NCBI RefSeq assembly: GCF_032926325.1
Contig: NZ_CP136709.1
Location: 1,215,501 to 1,279,500 of the forward strand
Direction of reading: 5' to 3'
DNA from: Aestuariibaculum lutulentum
Lineage (GTDB): Bacteria > Bacteroidota > Bacteroidia > Flavobacteriales > Flavobacteriaceae
Length of the DNA stretch: 64,000 nucleotides
Shown here piece after piece: positions 17,684 through 26,547 of this stretch. Positions within the stretch are counted from its first letter, which is position 1, and the number at the start of each line of letters is the position of its first letter. A model generated the notes under the pieces. The model worked only from the letters and a program-made list of their open reading frames with translations, did no database searches and was not told the origin of the DNA. A program made the position numbers and the translations under genes.

Positions 17684-19581
17684 GTTGTAGATGGGGAAGT
17701 AACACACCTCTTTTTTATGATTTTATCAAAAATCATAGTATCGTAATTAGTTGGATTGATAAACCATTTCAAAAAAATGATTGGATATTAATTGCAAATG
17801 GTCATACGATTTTAGCTTTTGCCATCGTTAGCGAAGAGATGCATTCATGTGTATCAAATCCAAATTATAAGCATGAATTTGAAAAACTTCAAATACCATT
17901 CGAAGATAATTTGTTAATAGCAAAGGCTAATTGGTTTGTATTACAAAAGGAAGACCAGTTTAAGTATCAATTACAACAAGGTATTTGTAAAGTACAGGAT
18001 TTAAACACCCAAAATATTTTTAGTAAGACTTTAAAAAAATATACAATGGAGGCACGAAAAGAAAATCTTATAAGTCTTTTAAAACAAAAGAAACAAATTA
18101 TTCTTCAAGGTCCTCCAGGGACTGGTAAGACAAGATTAGCTAAAATATTGGCATCAGAATTATGCAATACAAATACACATGAGGGCATTACGTTAGAACA
18201 AATTCCTTTAACTAATGCCAATATCGCTGAAAGACTTAAGGATGTTGAAAGCATCCCAAGCGCCTCTAATAGAAAAACATATAGAATTAAAAACATAAAA
18301 AATGATAGATGTACGGTAATATTAGAAACAAATAGCTCATATGAAATACCTTTTAATGGTATTAGAGAGGCTTATAAAAATAGATTATGGGAAGGCGGTC
18401 AAAGCAATGGTTTCGACCCATATAATGCCGCTATTGCAAAATATCTTCATGAAAACAACAGTCTTATTAAATCAAAACCCATTAAAGAGTCTAATGATTA
18501 TGCTTTAATTCAATTTCATCCGTCATACACATACGAAGACTTCGTAAGAGGTATAGTTGTAAAAAACAATGGTAATGAAGTTGAATACAAAACTGAAAAT
18601 AAAATATTAGCATCTTTAGCTGCTCAAGCCAACGAAAACTATATTGATAGTAAAAAAGACACGAAATCTATCACAAAAGAACAATGGGTTAAAGAAGAAT
18701 TTGAAGACTTTAAGGATTTTATTATAGATTCCATGGATTCAAATAGTAACTATGCACTCAATGATACAGTAAATATCATAGGAGTTGAGGAGGATGCTTT
18801 TAGATATACAGGTAATACTTGGAAAAATCAATTCCGCATGAAATATTCAGATATAATCCATTTATACATGAATAACATTTCAAGTAGAAAGAGCATAAAA
18901 AAGGAAGAAAAAATAAGTTCTTTAGGTAAAACCCACGCAACATATTTCAAACTATTATTAGATGCTTTTTACGATTTCATGAAAGGTAAAAAAGCTCCAA
19001 TCATTAATATACAAAGTATTAAGCAGAAAAATTATGTATTAATAATTGACGAAATAAATAGAGCAAATCTGCCGAATGTTTTAGGTGAGCTAATATATGC
19101 TTTAGAATACAGAGGTGATTCTGTTGAAAGCATGTATGATATAGATGGTTTAAATAGTATTATAATACCTCCAAATCTGTATATAATAGGCACTATGAAT
19201 ACAGCGGACAGAAGTGTTGGTCATATTGATTATGCAATAAGACGACGCTTTGCATTCGTAGAAGTTCTACCTAAAATATTAGAAGATTCTGAATTAGAAA
19301 ATAAAATCTTTATCAAAGATAAATTTATTGAAGTTTCTAAATTATTTACATCAAATATTGATGAATATATTTTAAACTCACACACATTTCTCGAAAAATC
19401 AGAATACTTATCTGACGAGTTTAGAGTTGAGGACATTTGGTTAGGTCATAGTTATTTTATAGCAGAAAATGAAGATGAGTTTAAAATGAAAATGGAATAT
19501 GAAATAAAACCAATTTTAAAAGAATATGTTAAGGATGGTATATTAAGTGAATCATCATTAGAAACAATTAATAGTCTATAA
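17665..19581 (+). CDS. mcrB: McrB-like GTPase, second copy, with N-terminal EVE-like reader domain
   Basis: 638 aa. Residues 1-115 (W-K-L-G-C-R-W...IVISWIDKPFQKNDWILI...) look like an EVE/PUA-type domain, the fold that reads modified bases in many McrB proteins. Walker A GPPGTGKT (149-156), Walker B VLIIDEINRANLP (about 455-467) and the McrB signature GTMNTADRSVGHIDYAIRRR (about 509-528) follow. This is the classic McrB motif set, unlike the first copy. It overlaps the DUF2357 gene by 19 nt and the McrC gene by 1 nt (TAATG at 19579-19583). The EVE call is by pattern and needs a structural check. Confidence 0.8.
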   Translation: MQLWKLGCRWGSNTPLFYDFIKNHSIVISWIDKPFQKNDWILIANGHTILAFAIVSEEMHSCVSNPNYKHEFEKLQIPFEDNLLIAKANWFVLQKEDQFKYQLQQGICKVQDLNTQNIFSKTLKKYTMEARKENLISLLKQKKQIILQGPPGTGKTRLAKILASELCNTNTHEGITLEQIPLTNANIAERLKDVESIPSASNRKTYRIKNIKNDRCTVILETNSSYEIPFNGIREAYKNRLWEGGQSNGFDPYNAAIAKYLHENNSLIKSKPIKESNDYALIQFHPSYTYEDFVRGIVVKNNGNEVEYKTENKILASLAAQANENYIDSKKDTKSITKEQWVKEEFEDFKDFIIDSMDSNSNYALNDTVNIIGVEEDAFRYTGNTWKNQFRMKYSDIIHLYMNNISSRKSIKKEEKISSLGKTHATYFKLLLDAFYDFMKGKKAPIINIQSIKQKNYVLIIDEINRANLPNVLGELIYALEYRGDSVESMYDIDGLNSIIIPPNLYIIGTMNTADRSVGHIDYAIRRRFAFVEVLPKILEDSELENKIFIKDKFIEVSKLFTSNIDEYILNSHTFLEKSEYLSDEFRVEDIWLGHSYFIAENEDEFKMKMEYEIKPILKEYVKDGILSESSLETINSL

Positions 19582-20879
19582 TGATAGTATTGAATGAACA
19601 TCATGGCTATCCTGATTCTAAGCCATTAAATACTGATTTATCAGCTTATTCTGATATTTTAAATGGTCTAAAATTTAGCCGATATTTTATTCAAGAAAGA
19701 AGTGATCAGTTATGTTTTAGTTTAGAATATGACGAATCCAACGTTAATAAATATTTATTTAAAAGTTCCTATTTTATTGGAGTTGATTGGCTTGTTGAAA
19801 ATAAGTTACCAATTTATGTTCAACCAAAAATTAATGACGAAAATAATAGTGTAGATTATTTAACTATGCTTTTTGAATCATTAAAAGAAAATGAAAATTA
19901 TAATCATTTAGATTACTTGTATAATATCGATTTCAAAAAGCCCTTAATTAAAATAAGGCAAAAGCAAGATTTACTCTCCCCCCTATTAATTATTCAATAT
20001 CTCAATGTACTCAAAAAAATTGTTCGTAAAGGCCTAAAAAAAAGTTATTATAAAAAAACAACAAACTTCAGTTCCAAAGTTAAAGGTAAAATCCTAATCA
20101 ATAAAACTATTAGACACAACCATTTTAAAGGTGACCATTTTTCTACTTATTGCAGTTATAACGAATTTGGTTATAATTCTATTGAAAATAAAGTATTAAA
20201 GAAAGCATTGGAATTTTCAGAAAGGGTTTTAAAAAACTTAAAAGGTTCAGACAATATTAACTTACAATCAATCTTGAGTTTTATTAAGCCAGCTTTTGAT
20301 AAAGTTGATAATAAAGTTGAGATACATGATTTAAAGAATTATAAATCAAATCCACTTTTCAAAGAATATGAACAAGCCTTATATATTGCAAAACTTATAT
20401 TAAAGAGATACGGTTATAATATTAAAAATGTAGGAGAAAATTTGATTCAGACTCCTCCTTTTTGGATTGATATGAGTATGCTCTTTGAACTTTATGTGTA
20501 TAAAAAATTAAGAAATTTGTTTCCCATAAAAGGTGAGGTTATTTACCATAAAAAATTTCACTATTTAGAACCTGATTTTATAATAAATTCTAAAGATGGT
20601 AATTATAAAATTATAGTTGATGCAAAATATAAACCAAGATATGCTGTAAAAAACATTTCAGTGGATGACATAAGACAAGTAAGTGGCTATGCAAGGCTGT
20701 CATCTATTTACCAGGAGATGAAATTAAATAATTTAAATAAAATTATAGATTGCCTTATTGTTTATTCAGATCAAGAAAATGAAATGGAGTTTAAAAACAG
20801 AGAATCTTTAAAAGCCAATAAAATCCCTCATTATATTCAGATTTACAAAACCGGGTTAAAACTACCCTATGTAGATTAA
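19581..20879 (+). CDS. mcrC: McrC-like nuclease subunit
   Basis: 432 aa. The N-terminal two thirds match McrC/LlaJI-type subunits (GVDWLVENKLPIYVQPK; SKVKGKILINKTI; FGYNSIENKVLKKAL). The C-terminal PD-(D/E)XK site is intact: EPDFII (about 329-334) and IVDAKYKPR (about 344-352). McrC activates McrB's GTPase and supplies the DNA-cutting centre. It is the last gene of the operon at 14442-20879 and converges on the DUF2075 gene after 45 bp. Adjacency with the second McrB copy suggests these two pair with each other. Confidence 0.8.
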   Translation: MIVLNEHHGYPDSKPLNTDLSAYSDILNGLKFSRYFIQERSDQLCFSLEYDESNVNKYLFKSSYFIGVDWLVENKLPIYVQPKINDENNSVDYLTMLFESLKENENYNHLDYLYNIDFKKPLIKIRQKQDLLSPLLIIQYLNVLKKIVRKGLKKSYYKKTTNFSSKVKGKILINKTIRHNHFKGDHFSTYCSYNEFGYNSIENKVLKKALEFSERVLKNLKGSDNINLQSILSFIKPAFDKVDNKVEIHDLKNYKSNPLFKEYEQALYIAKLILKRYGYNIKNVGENLIQTPPFWIDMSMLFELYVYKKLRNLFPIKGEVIYHKKFHYLEPDFIINSKDGNYKIIVDAKYKPRYAVKNISVDDIRQVSGYARLSSIYQEMKLNNLNKIIDCLIVYSDQENEMEFKNRESLKANKIPHYIQIYKTGLKLPYVD

Positions 20880-20924
20880 TTTAATTTATATTTAAAACTA
20901 CAAGTAAATTGGGATAGCAGCATC

Positions 20925-22766
20925 TTATATCACATCTGCCCCTAATTCTTTAAAAAACTCATAAGTATTATTAAAATTCCAAACTGGTGGAAAAAATAAT
21001 ATAACCCCATCGCGACCTCTGGTTAACAAAATTCTATAAGTATTTAATCTTAGTAAGGTATTACCAAATGCATTTGTCTCAAAATCAAAATTCCAGGAAC
21101 CATGATACCACAAATAGTCTAGCCCCCAAACAATTATTGGCATTTGTAATTCAAAACCAATTGATGAAAACTCACTAAGTGCAAATGACACATTTTCATT
21201 TCCTGCAACTTTCCCATTACTAATTAAATATTCATGAATTTCTAATTTTGATGACTTATTATAGTCATATACTATAGAATTTTGAAAATTTAGCTCGTCT
21301 ATATCATTTATGTATGAAGCAGAGGATGTTAATGTACAATACGAATTTGGCCTATCCTGATACCTGTCCCTACAATATTCTAATGCCTTATCATAATTTC
21401 TGGTAACCAATATCTTTAAACCACCTTGCTTTAATTTAGAATATTGGCTTTTCAAAGAGTTAAATGAAATTGAATTAATTCCAGAATGGTGATCTAATAA
21501 TTCATCAACAAACTTTGGAAAATTAGGAGTTTTAAAATTTCTAAATGAATTGGTTAAATTGAAATCAGGTCTATCATGATAGTTTATCATTTTACCCCGG
21601 TGAAACTCCCATTTAATTTTACCCGATCCGTATACATTCCAATTTTTGTTTGAACTTTCCATAGCGTCTTTCCATATATAAAAATCACAGGACTCATCAC
21701 TACCTATTTCTTGACCATTCCCTATTAAAACAACCAAAACACACCATTCTTTTGAAATAAACTTATTCACCAAAAGCTCACTTTCTGCCTTTTCAAGACC
21801 AAAATAATAACGCATTTTATTCTTTCGCCAAAGTCTTTGCGCTTCATCGAAAACTGCAACATTCCAATTCGGTACTTTATCAGATTTTGAATACTCGGTT
21901 ATAAAATTATGATTCGTTTTAATGTTGCTCTCAGAACCAACTTCAGCTTTTAAATTTTCAGCAAATTGCCTGTTTTTAGACACGAATAGACCGTTATGGT
22001 CAAAACATGTTTTTAATCCTATGGCAGATTTTCCAGTACCCGGTGCTCCAGTTATAAAAACAACAGAGTGTTCTTTGTGCTCCTCCGATTTTTTTATAAT
22101 CTCAGCTAGCTCTGAGTTTATAACATGTGAATCTTCAAAACATCCCTTTTCAATGGTTTGTATTTCTTTATTATTAAAAACATCTTTAGCATATTCAACT
22201 ATACTAGGGACAGGTTTAAAAACACCCTCATTTAGGCTTTTAGGATGTATCATTAAATATTCCTGATAATTTTGAACCAAATGCATTTTTAATTTATCAG
22301 GACTTACAATGGTAATACCGTCACAAGTGCCATACATATCATCTGCCCCCAACAATAGTAATACTGGGTGAAATTCAAAATTTTTGGCAGTTGAATGATA
22401 AAATTCTAAATCCAATTTATAACCAGCAATTTGGTCTAAGTCTGCTTTTGTGTACTTAGACTTGTTCTTTACTTCAATTATAAAAATATTAACTCCATTA
22501 GTGAGTAATATATCAGGTCTTTTACCGCTTGACAACGGAATTAAAAATTCAAAGAAAATGTGCCAATTAGGATTATCCTTTTCAAAAATACTTCTTACTA
22601 AATCAATAGATTTGTTCCAGGAAATCATTTGCCCTTTCGAAAATTTTTCGTGACCTAACTTATATTTTAGAAAATCTTTAATATGAGTTACAACTTCCTC
22701 ATTATCATATTGCTTTAGTTCGTTAACAGTGTAATAAGTTTGGAAATCTTTTGAATTGGATGCCAT
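20925..22766 (-). CDS. Nuclease-helicase: PD-(D/E)XK domain fused to DUF2075 (schlafen-type) ATPase
   Basis: 613 aa. The N-terminal domain (about 50-130) has a complete PD-(D/E)XK pattern: a Glu-containing helix near 70-75, PDILL (84-88) and IIEVKNK (96-102). The DUF2075 ATPase follows with Walker A GAPGTGKS (240-247), Walker B FDEAQRLW (306-313) and later helicase-like motifs (LTSSASYIND; LRLNTYRILLTRGRDG near the C-terminus). It is 8 bp downstream of the AbiH gene on the same strand, so the two are probably one transcript. Such nuclease-DUF2075 proteins occur in defence islands; the pairing with AbiH is the notable feature. Confidence 0.75.
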   Translation of the reverse strand: MASNSKDFQTYYTVNELKQYDNEEVVTHIKDFLKYKLGHEKFSKGQMISWNKSIDLVRSIFEKDNPNWHIFFEFLIPLSSGKRPDILLTNGVNIFIIEVKNKSKYTKADLDQIAGYKLDLEFYHSTAKNFEFHPVLLLLGADDMYGTCDGITIVSPDKLKMHLVQNYQEYLMIHPKSLNEGVFKPVPSIVEYAKDVFNNKEIQTIEKGCFEDSHVINSELAEIIKKSEEHKEHSVVFITGAPGTGKSAIGLKTCFDHNGLFVSKNRQFAENLKAEVGSESNIKTNHNFITEYSKSDKVPNWNVAVFDEAQRLWRKNKMRYYFGLEKAESELLVNKFISKEWCVLVVLIGNGQEIGSDESCDFYIWKDAMESSNKNWNVYGSGKIKWEFHRGKMINYHDRPDFNLTNSFRNFKTPNFPKFVDELLDHHSGINSISFNSLKSQYSKLKQGGLKILVTRNYDKALEYCRDRYQDRPNSYCTLTSSASYINDIDELNFQNSIVYDYNKSSKLEIHEYLISNGKVAGNENVSFALSEFSSIGFELQMPIIVWGLDYLWYHGSWNFDFETNAFGNTLLRLNTYRILLTRGRDGVILFFPPVWNFNNTYEFFKELGADVI

Positions 22767-22774
22767 AATAAAAA

Positions 22775-24031
22775 TTAAGAATTCTTTACCTGAGGAATCT
22801 GATCTTCTTCGTTAAATTCAACAATCCGTTGACGCATAATTTGATTATTTTTAAAATGTCTGGAGATATCCATTGTTTTATTTACAAATTCGGTTTTATC
22901 GTAATAAAAGATTTTTATTGATTTACAGTTTTCATGTTCGAAGATTTCATTTAGCATTAATCTATCTGAAAGACCACAAGAATGCCCATATACACAAACC
23001 TGATAATCCTCCGAATATAAAAACCTTAATAAATCCCTGTACTTCGAGTTTTCACTATACTTAAAAGATTTAATTCCTCTAAAAAATCTATTATCATTAA
23101 GCTCTTCAATTTTTTTATAGTCGCTATCCATCTCATCACCATAACCAAATACCATTGAATTAATTTCTCCTGTCAAGCTACCATGGATTCTCCATTCTTT
23201 AATATTTATGTTCCCATTAAAATAAAATTCACTTCTTGATTTATTTATAACATTACTTAGTGAATTGGTGTAATTAAAATTTAAAAACAATAAATTCTCA
23301 GTTTTAATTACCTCACTTTTTTTTGCGACTTCGGTCAATTCGGCTCGTTTAATACCCTGGATAAATTGAGAATAATATTTAGTCGCTACATTTAAATCTT
23401 CTGAAATTGAATAATCTAACTCCTTTAAATATTCTCTTAAATACCCCTTTATTTTTTCTAAATCTGAATTTAAAACATCAATATAATTGTCAGGAAATTT
23501 TCTACTTCTATTTATTACCTCTTTCATTATTTTGAAATAACTCCCCTCAACATCTACCCACCTTAAATTACTATCCTTTAAAATCTCCTCAAAAAGTCCA
23601 TTTTTATTATGTATTGCAATTTCAATTTTAAATTTACCTAAAAGATCATTCAAGTCCTTTAAATTTTCCTTTTGTAAAATTTCATTTTTATCAAGCCTAT
23701 AACTCGTATTAAAAAGAACATCGAAAAGATTATTTTCACTATAACCATATACCTTTCTAAAATCTCTTTTTCTATAAATTTCATTATACATTCCTGGATA
23801 TTTATCAAAAGGTGCATTTTGTTCACCCGACTCTAAAGCTTGAACTATATATTTTTTTAAAAGCCATAATAAAAAGTCTTCATATTTCGTTTTTAACCCT
23901 AACGCTAAATCAAAACCGTTACCTATTAATATAAGCTTATTAACTTGTAATATTTTTTTAGATAAATCCAGTTTCTTTGGTTTCTCTTTTAATTTAAACT
24001 GCTTTAAAACCGAGGTTCGATATAACGCCAT
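22775..24031 (-). CDS. AbiH-family abortive infection protein
   Basis: 418 aa. Family marks: LILIGNGFDLALGLKTKYEDF (33-53, GNGFD at 37-41), LNFNYTNS (about 250), RIHGSL (about 281) and YGHSCGLSD (about 347-355). This set is the one that defines AbiH (PF14253), first described as a lactococcal phage-abortive protein; its biochemical activity is not firmly known to me. A flavobacterial -7 box (24053-24060) sits 22 bp upstream of the start. The nuclease-DUF2075 gene follows after 8 bp. Confidence 0.8.
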   Translation of the reverse strand: MALYRTSVLKQFKLKEKPKKLDLSKKILQVNKLILIGNGFDLALGLKTKYEDFLLWLLKKYIVQALESGEQNAPFDKYPGMYNEIYRKRDFRKVYGYSENNLFDVLFNTSYRLDKNEILQKENLKDLNDLLGKFKIEIAIHNKNGLFEEILKDSNLRWVDVEGSYFKIMKEVINRSRKFPDNYIDVLNSDLEKIKGYLREYLKELDYSISEDLNVATKYYSQFIQGIKRAELTEVAKKSEVIKTENLLFLNFNYTNSLSNVINKSRSEFYFNGNINIKEWRIHGSLTGEINSMVFGYGDEMDSDYKKIEELNDNRFFRGIKSFKYSENSKYRDLLRFLYSEDYQVCVYGHSCGLSDRLMLNEIFEHENCKSIKIFYYDKTEFVNKTMDISRHFKNNQIMRQRIVEFNEEDQIPQVKNS

Positions 24032-24052
24032 TGATGCTTTTAAAAATTAATT

Positions 24053-24060
24053 CAAAGCTA
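24053..24060 (-). promoter_or_regulatory. -7 box of the AbiH/DUF2075 promoter
   Basis: TAGCTTTG on the minus strand fits TAnnTTTG and lies 22 bp before the AbiH start codon. Confidence 0.45.
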
Positions 24061-24206
24061 AAAATAGGATTATTTCTACAAACACTCATTAAATTTCTAA
24101 TGTTTAAATTTAAAAATTGAATAGATAACCTATTCCAATAAAATATTCAATACTTCCTCTCTGGAATTAAGACTAACATTTACTAAAAGTTTCAAAAAGT
24201 AAGAAT

Positions 24207-24959
24207 ATGAAAACACAGCTACATCCACTTGTTCAGAAAACCAAAATAGAACTTAAACGACTAGATAAAATAGATCGATTAAGTTGGAAAGAACAGGAGA
24301 AATACAATTCTAAATTTTTACCGATTACAGTTGAACCTAAATTACGAAATAGAGCTCTTAAATTCATGGATAGTCTAATTAAAAAACTGGAAGTCAATAA
24401 TCACAGTATTAAATTTGAATGTAATAGGTGCCATATTGAAATGTACGGCCAACTAACAGAAATAAACTTAAGACAAAAATATTTCAGAAAGCGCATTAAA
24501 AACAATAGTGGCTACTCACATAATTCTTACGAAAAGAGCGACAAACTTGAATTTCAAGTAGGGAGCTATGCACGTAAAGGTTGGATTGATAGAGAAAATA
24601 AAAACTTAGAAGACTACTTATTTATAATTTACGATTATCTTGAAAAAGATAGTAGAAGATGGGCTGACTTAAGAAAACGTCAAGCAATACAGGAAGCCAT
24701 AAGAACAGCTCAAGCAAAAATTGATGCAGAACTATCTAGGCAAAAAGCAATAGAAGAAGAAAAATTCAATCAATTAATACTCGATGCTGAAAACCACAAC
24801 AAGGCAAATAAAATACGTTCCTTCCTAAATGCCCTAGTTAAACAAAAAACGATATCTAACCATTCTAATAATAATGATTTTGAAAAATATATTGAATGGG
24901 CTTTCTCTAAAGCCGATGAAATAGACCCTCTAAATAATATGGATCAAAACTTTAAATAA
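24207..24959 (+). CDS. Hypothetical protein in the defence cargo
   Basis: 250 aa, soluble, Lys-rich. The layout is a globular middle (RNRALKFMDSLIKKLEVNNHSI, then a CNRC Cys pair near residue 72, then beta strands such as LEFQVGSYARKGW) followed by a long charged helix or coiled coil (about 150-205, QAIQEAIRTAQAKIDAEL) and an acidic tail (FEKYIEWAFSKADEID). This two-part plan recurs in Bacteroidota hypothetical proteins from mobile elements. No catalytic motif is seen. It is divergent from AbiH and may be an accessory of a neighbouring defence gene; that is inference. Confidence 0.6.
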   Translation: MKTQLHPLVQKTKIELKRLDKIDRLSWKEQEKYNSKFLPITVEPKLRNRALKFMDSLIKKLEVNNHSIKFECNRCHIEMYGQLTEINLRQKYFRKRIKNNSGYSHNSYEKSDKLEFQVGSYARKGWIDRENKNLEDYLFIIYDYLEKDSRRWADLRKRQAIQEAIRTAQAKIDAELSRQKAIEEEKFNQLILDAENHNKANKIRSFLNALVKQKTISNHSNNNDFEKYIEWAFSKADEIDPLNNMDQNFK

Positions 24960-24960
24960 T

Positions 24961-25158
24961 ACCTTATTATTTCAGTTGACCGTTTGATATGAAACTTACA
25001 AAACTGTTGCTGAGAAATATAAATTAAGTCAATTTTAGGTTTATAGAAAAAACAAATCTCAAAACAATTCTCAAAACAATTCTGGAACACATTCTTACTC
25101 AATTCAGGAAATGGATTTTTATAAATTTTCTAATAAACTCAACCTTTCAAAATCGTAA
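24961..25158 (+). pseudogene. Decayed reading frame in the gap before the DUF6236 cassette
   Basis: One frame reads sensibly for about 65 codons (TVAEKYKLSQF; NNSGTHSYSIQEMDFYKFSN) to TAA 25156-25158, but contains TGA (25085-25087) and TAG (25036-25038) and has no start. A 12-bp tandem repeat (TCTCAAAACAAT twice, about 25057-25080) encodes SQNNSQNN. It is probably a gene relic of unknown family. The rest of the gene-free stretch 24960-25376 is AT-rich and shows only the cassette border repeat at 25349. Confidence 0.3.
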
Positions 25159-25348
25159 CATACAGCCTTCAGAAAATTTCGCACAATATACTTAAACCCA
25201 ATTATAAGAAACACCATATTTAAATATAATTTTCTTACATTTAAAGCATAGTTTTAAAAATATATTATTTATAGATATTCAAAATGTTTAATTTGGTTAT
25301 TCCTTAACATATAAAGAATAAACGGCATATTCTATAAAGACATAAATA

Positions 25349-25357
25349 GTTGGCAGC
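25349..25357 (+). repeat. Left border repeat of the DUF6236 cassette
   Basis: GTTGGCAGC, the exact reverse complement of GCTGCCAAC at 26377-26385. The gene between them starts 19 bp after this repeat and ends 7 bp before the other. Confidence 0.55.
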
Positions 25358-25376
25358 AAGTTAAAAACTGAACTGA

Positions 25377-26369
25377 ATGAGTAACTTACTTTATTTTCCG
25401 TACATAAATTTACCTAGAACAGATTGGACATTAAGAACACTTCTCTATTATGATAATATAGGCTCGATTGTTCCACAAGAATATTTCTATGAACCAGAAA
25501 GAAACTATGACCAGTTTATGCTCGAATTAGTAAGAGAAGGACTAGTTACACCAATTAATCCAATGGATGTTTTAGACAATCCATGGACATCGACAAGACC
25601 ATTCATTGAATTAATCCAAGAAAACAGAAAAAAACTCGAAAAAGCACAAAATAGATTCATTGCAGGTAATCGCGGAAATATCCATAGTGACAAATTTTCA
25701 AAAGCCAACATTCACGCTGACAAATTTGACCAAGAAATATTTTACCAATTAGAGCAATTAGGACTTGCTGAAAGTTCAGGAGGACGTTGGTATTCAGTCG
25801 AGAAAAGGACAGCAAACAATCTAATGAATTTTTTAGCAACTTTAGTCAGTGCTAAAACAGATAGACTCCCAACAACCGATTATGTTAAACCTTTTCACTA
25901 TCGAAACTCATTTAAAAAAATACAGGAAAAAAGAGAAACAATTTTGAGGAATTTAATTCCTTTTCCTCAAGATATTGATTTAACTCGCTTAATGAGATTT
26001 AAAGAAAAACATTCTGACTTATTACAAGCCTTTAGAACTCAAGTTGAATTAATTGCATTAGACTCAAACATAATTGAGGGAACACCATTATTTTATCAAC
26101 GACTAGCAGAATTAACTCAACGAAAAGATGAATTGTCCACTAAAATGAATGAGAGTCAATTTAACAGTATTTTGTTTGGAACTGTCTGTGGTCTAATCGG
26201 TGCTTATCAAGGAATAGCGGCAGCATCAACGACAGGAGCAATATTTGGAGCATTACCTGGATTTGCAAATGCTGTGTATTCTGCATTACAAATAGAAAGA
26301 GCTGAAAATGTATTTGACCAAAGCGGACTAAAATATTTAGCTCTTGCAGACAAAAGATTAAGAAGATAA
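25377..26369 (+). CDS. DUF6236 family protein, cassette gene
   Basis: 330 aa. The opening LLYFPYINLPRTDWTLRTLL and the early GSIVPQEYF are the hallmark of DUF6236, a family of unknown function common in defence islands and cassettes. Two hydrophobic segments near residues 262-300 (Gly/Ala-rich, LFGTVCGLIGAYQGIAAAST) may be membrane-inserting; the remainder is helical and soluble. It stands alone between exact inverted repeats (25349-25357 and 26377-26385) and is followed by an attC-like hairpin, so it appears to have arrived as a single-gene cassette. Confidence 0.7.
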   Translation: MSNLLYFPYINLPRTDWTLRTLLYYDNIGSIVPQEYFYEPERNYDQFMLELVREGLVTPINPMDVLDNPWTSTRPFIELIQENRKKLEKAQNRFIAGNRGNIHSDKFSKANIHADKFDQEIFYQLEQLGLAESSGGRWYSVEKRTANNLMNFLATLVSAKTDRLPTTDYVKPFHYRNSFKKIQEKRETILRNLIPFPQDIDLTRLMRFKEKHSDLLQAFRTQVELIALDSNIIEGTPLFYQRLAELTQRKDELSTKMNESQFNSILFGTVCGLIGAYQGIAAASTTGAIFGALPGFANAVYSALQIERAENVFDQSGLKYLALADKRLRR

Positions 26370-26376
26370 AAAACCA

Positions 26377-26515
26377 GCTGCCAACAATGGTATAAGTTAT
26401 TGCTTGATCTCGCCCACTTCTGAAAATCCTAGCGGATTTTCAGTTCAGTGAGCACTTGCAAAGTTAAGTGCTAATCCACGCAACTAATCTTATACAAACA
26501 CGTTATGTGCAATTA
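26377..26515 (+). repeat. attC-like hairpin repeat between two cassette genes
   Basis: It begins GCTGCCAAC and ends CGTTATGTGC. Outer arms pair around GTATAAG (26389-26397) and CTTATAC (about 26488-26495). Inside are a perfect 10-bp hairpin CTGAAAATCC/GGATTTTCAG (about 26423-26446) and a 7-bp hairpin AGCACTT/AAGTGCT (about 26452-26471). There is no open frame. Position (directly after one cassette gene and before the next) and fold resemble an integron attC site; the AAC/GTT ends agree, but the rest of the core is not the classic consensus. Confidence 0.5.
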
Positions 26516-26547
26516 TAAAAACCGAGATACCAACCTGAAAATTATAG

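Noticed and set aside
14442..20879. Calling the operon LlaJI or BsuMI
   Set aside because: Subunit number and the methylase fusion differ, and no recognition site can be inferred. Only the general McrBC-like class is claimed.
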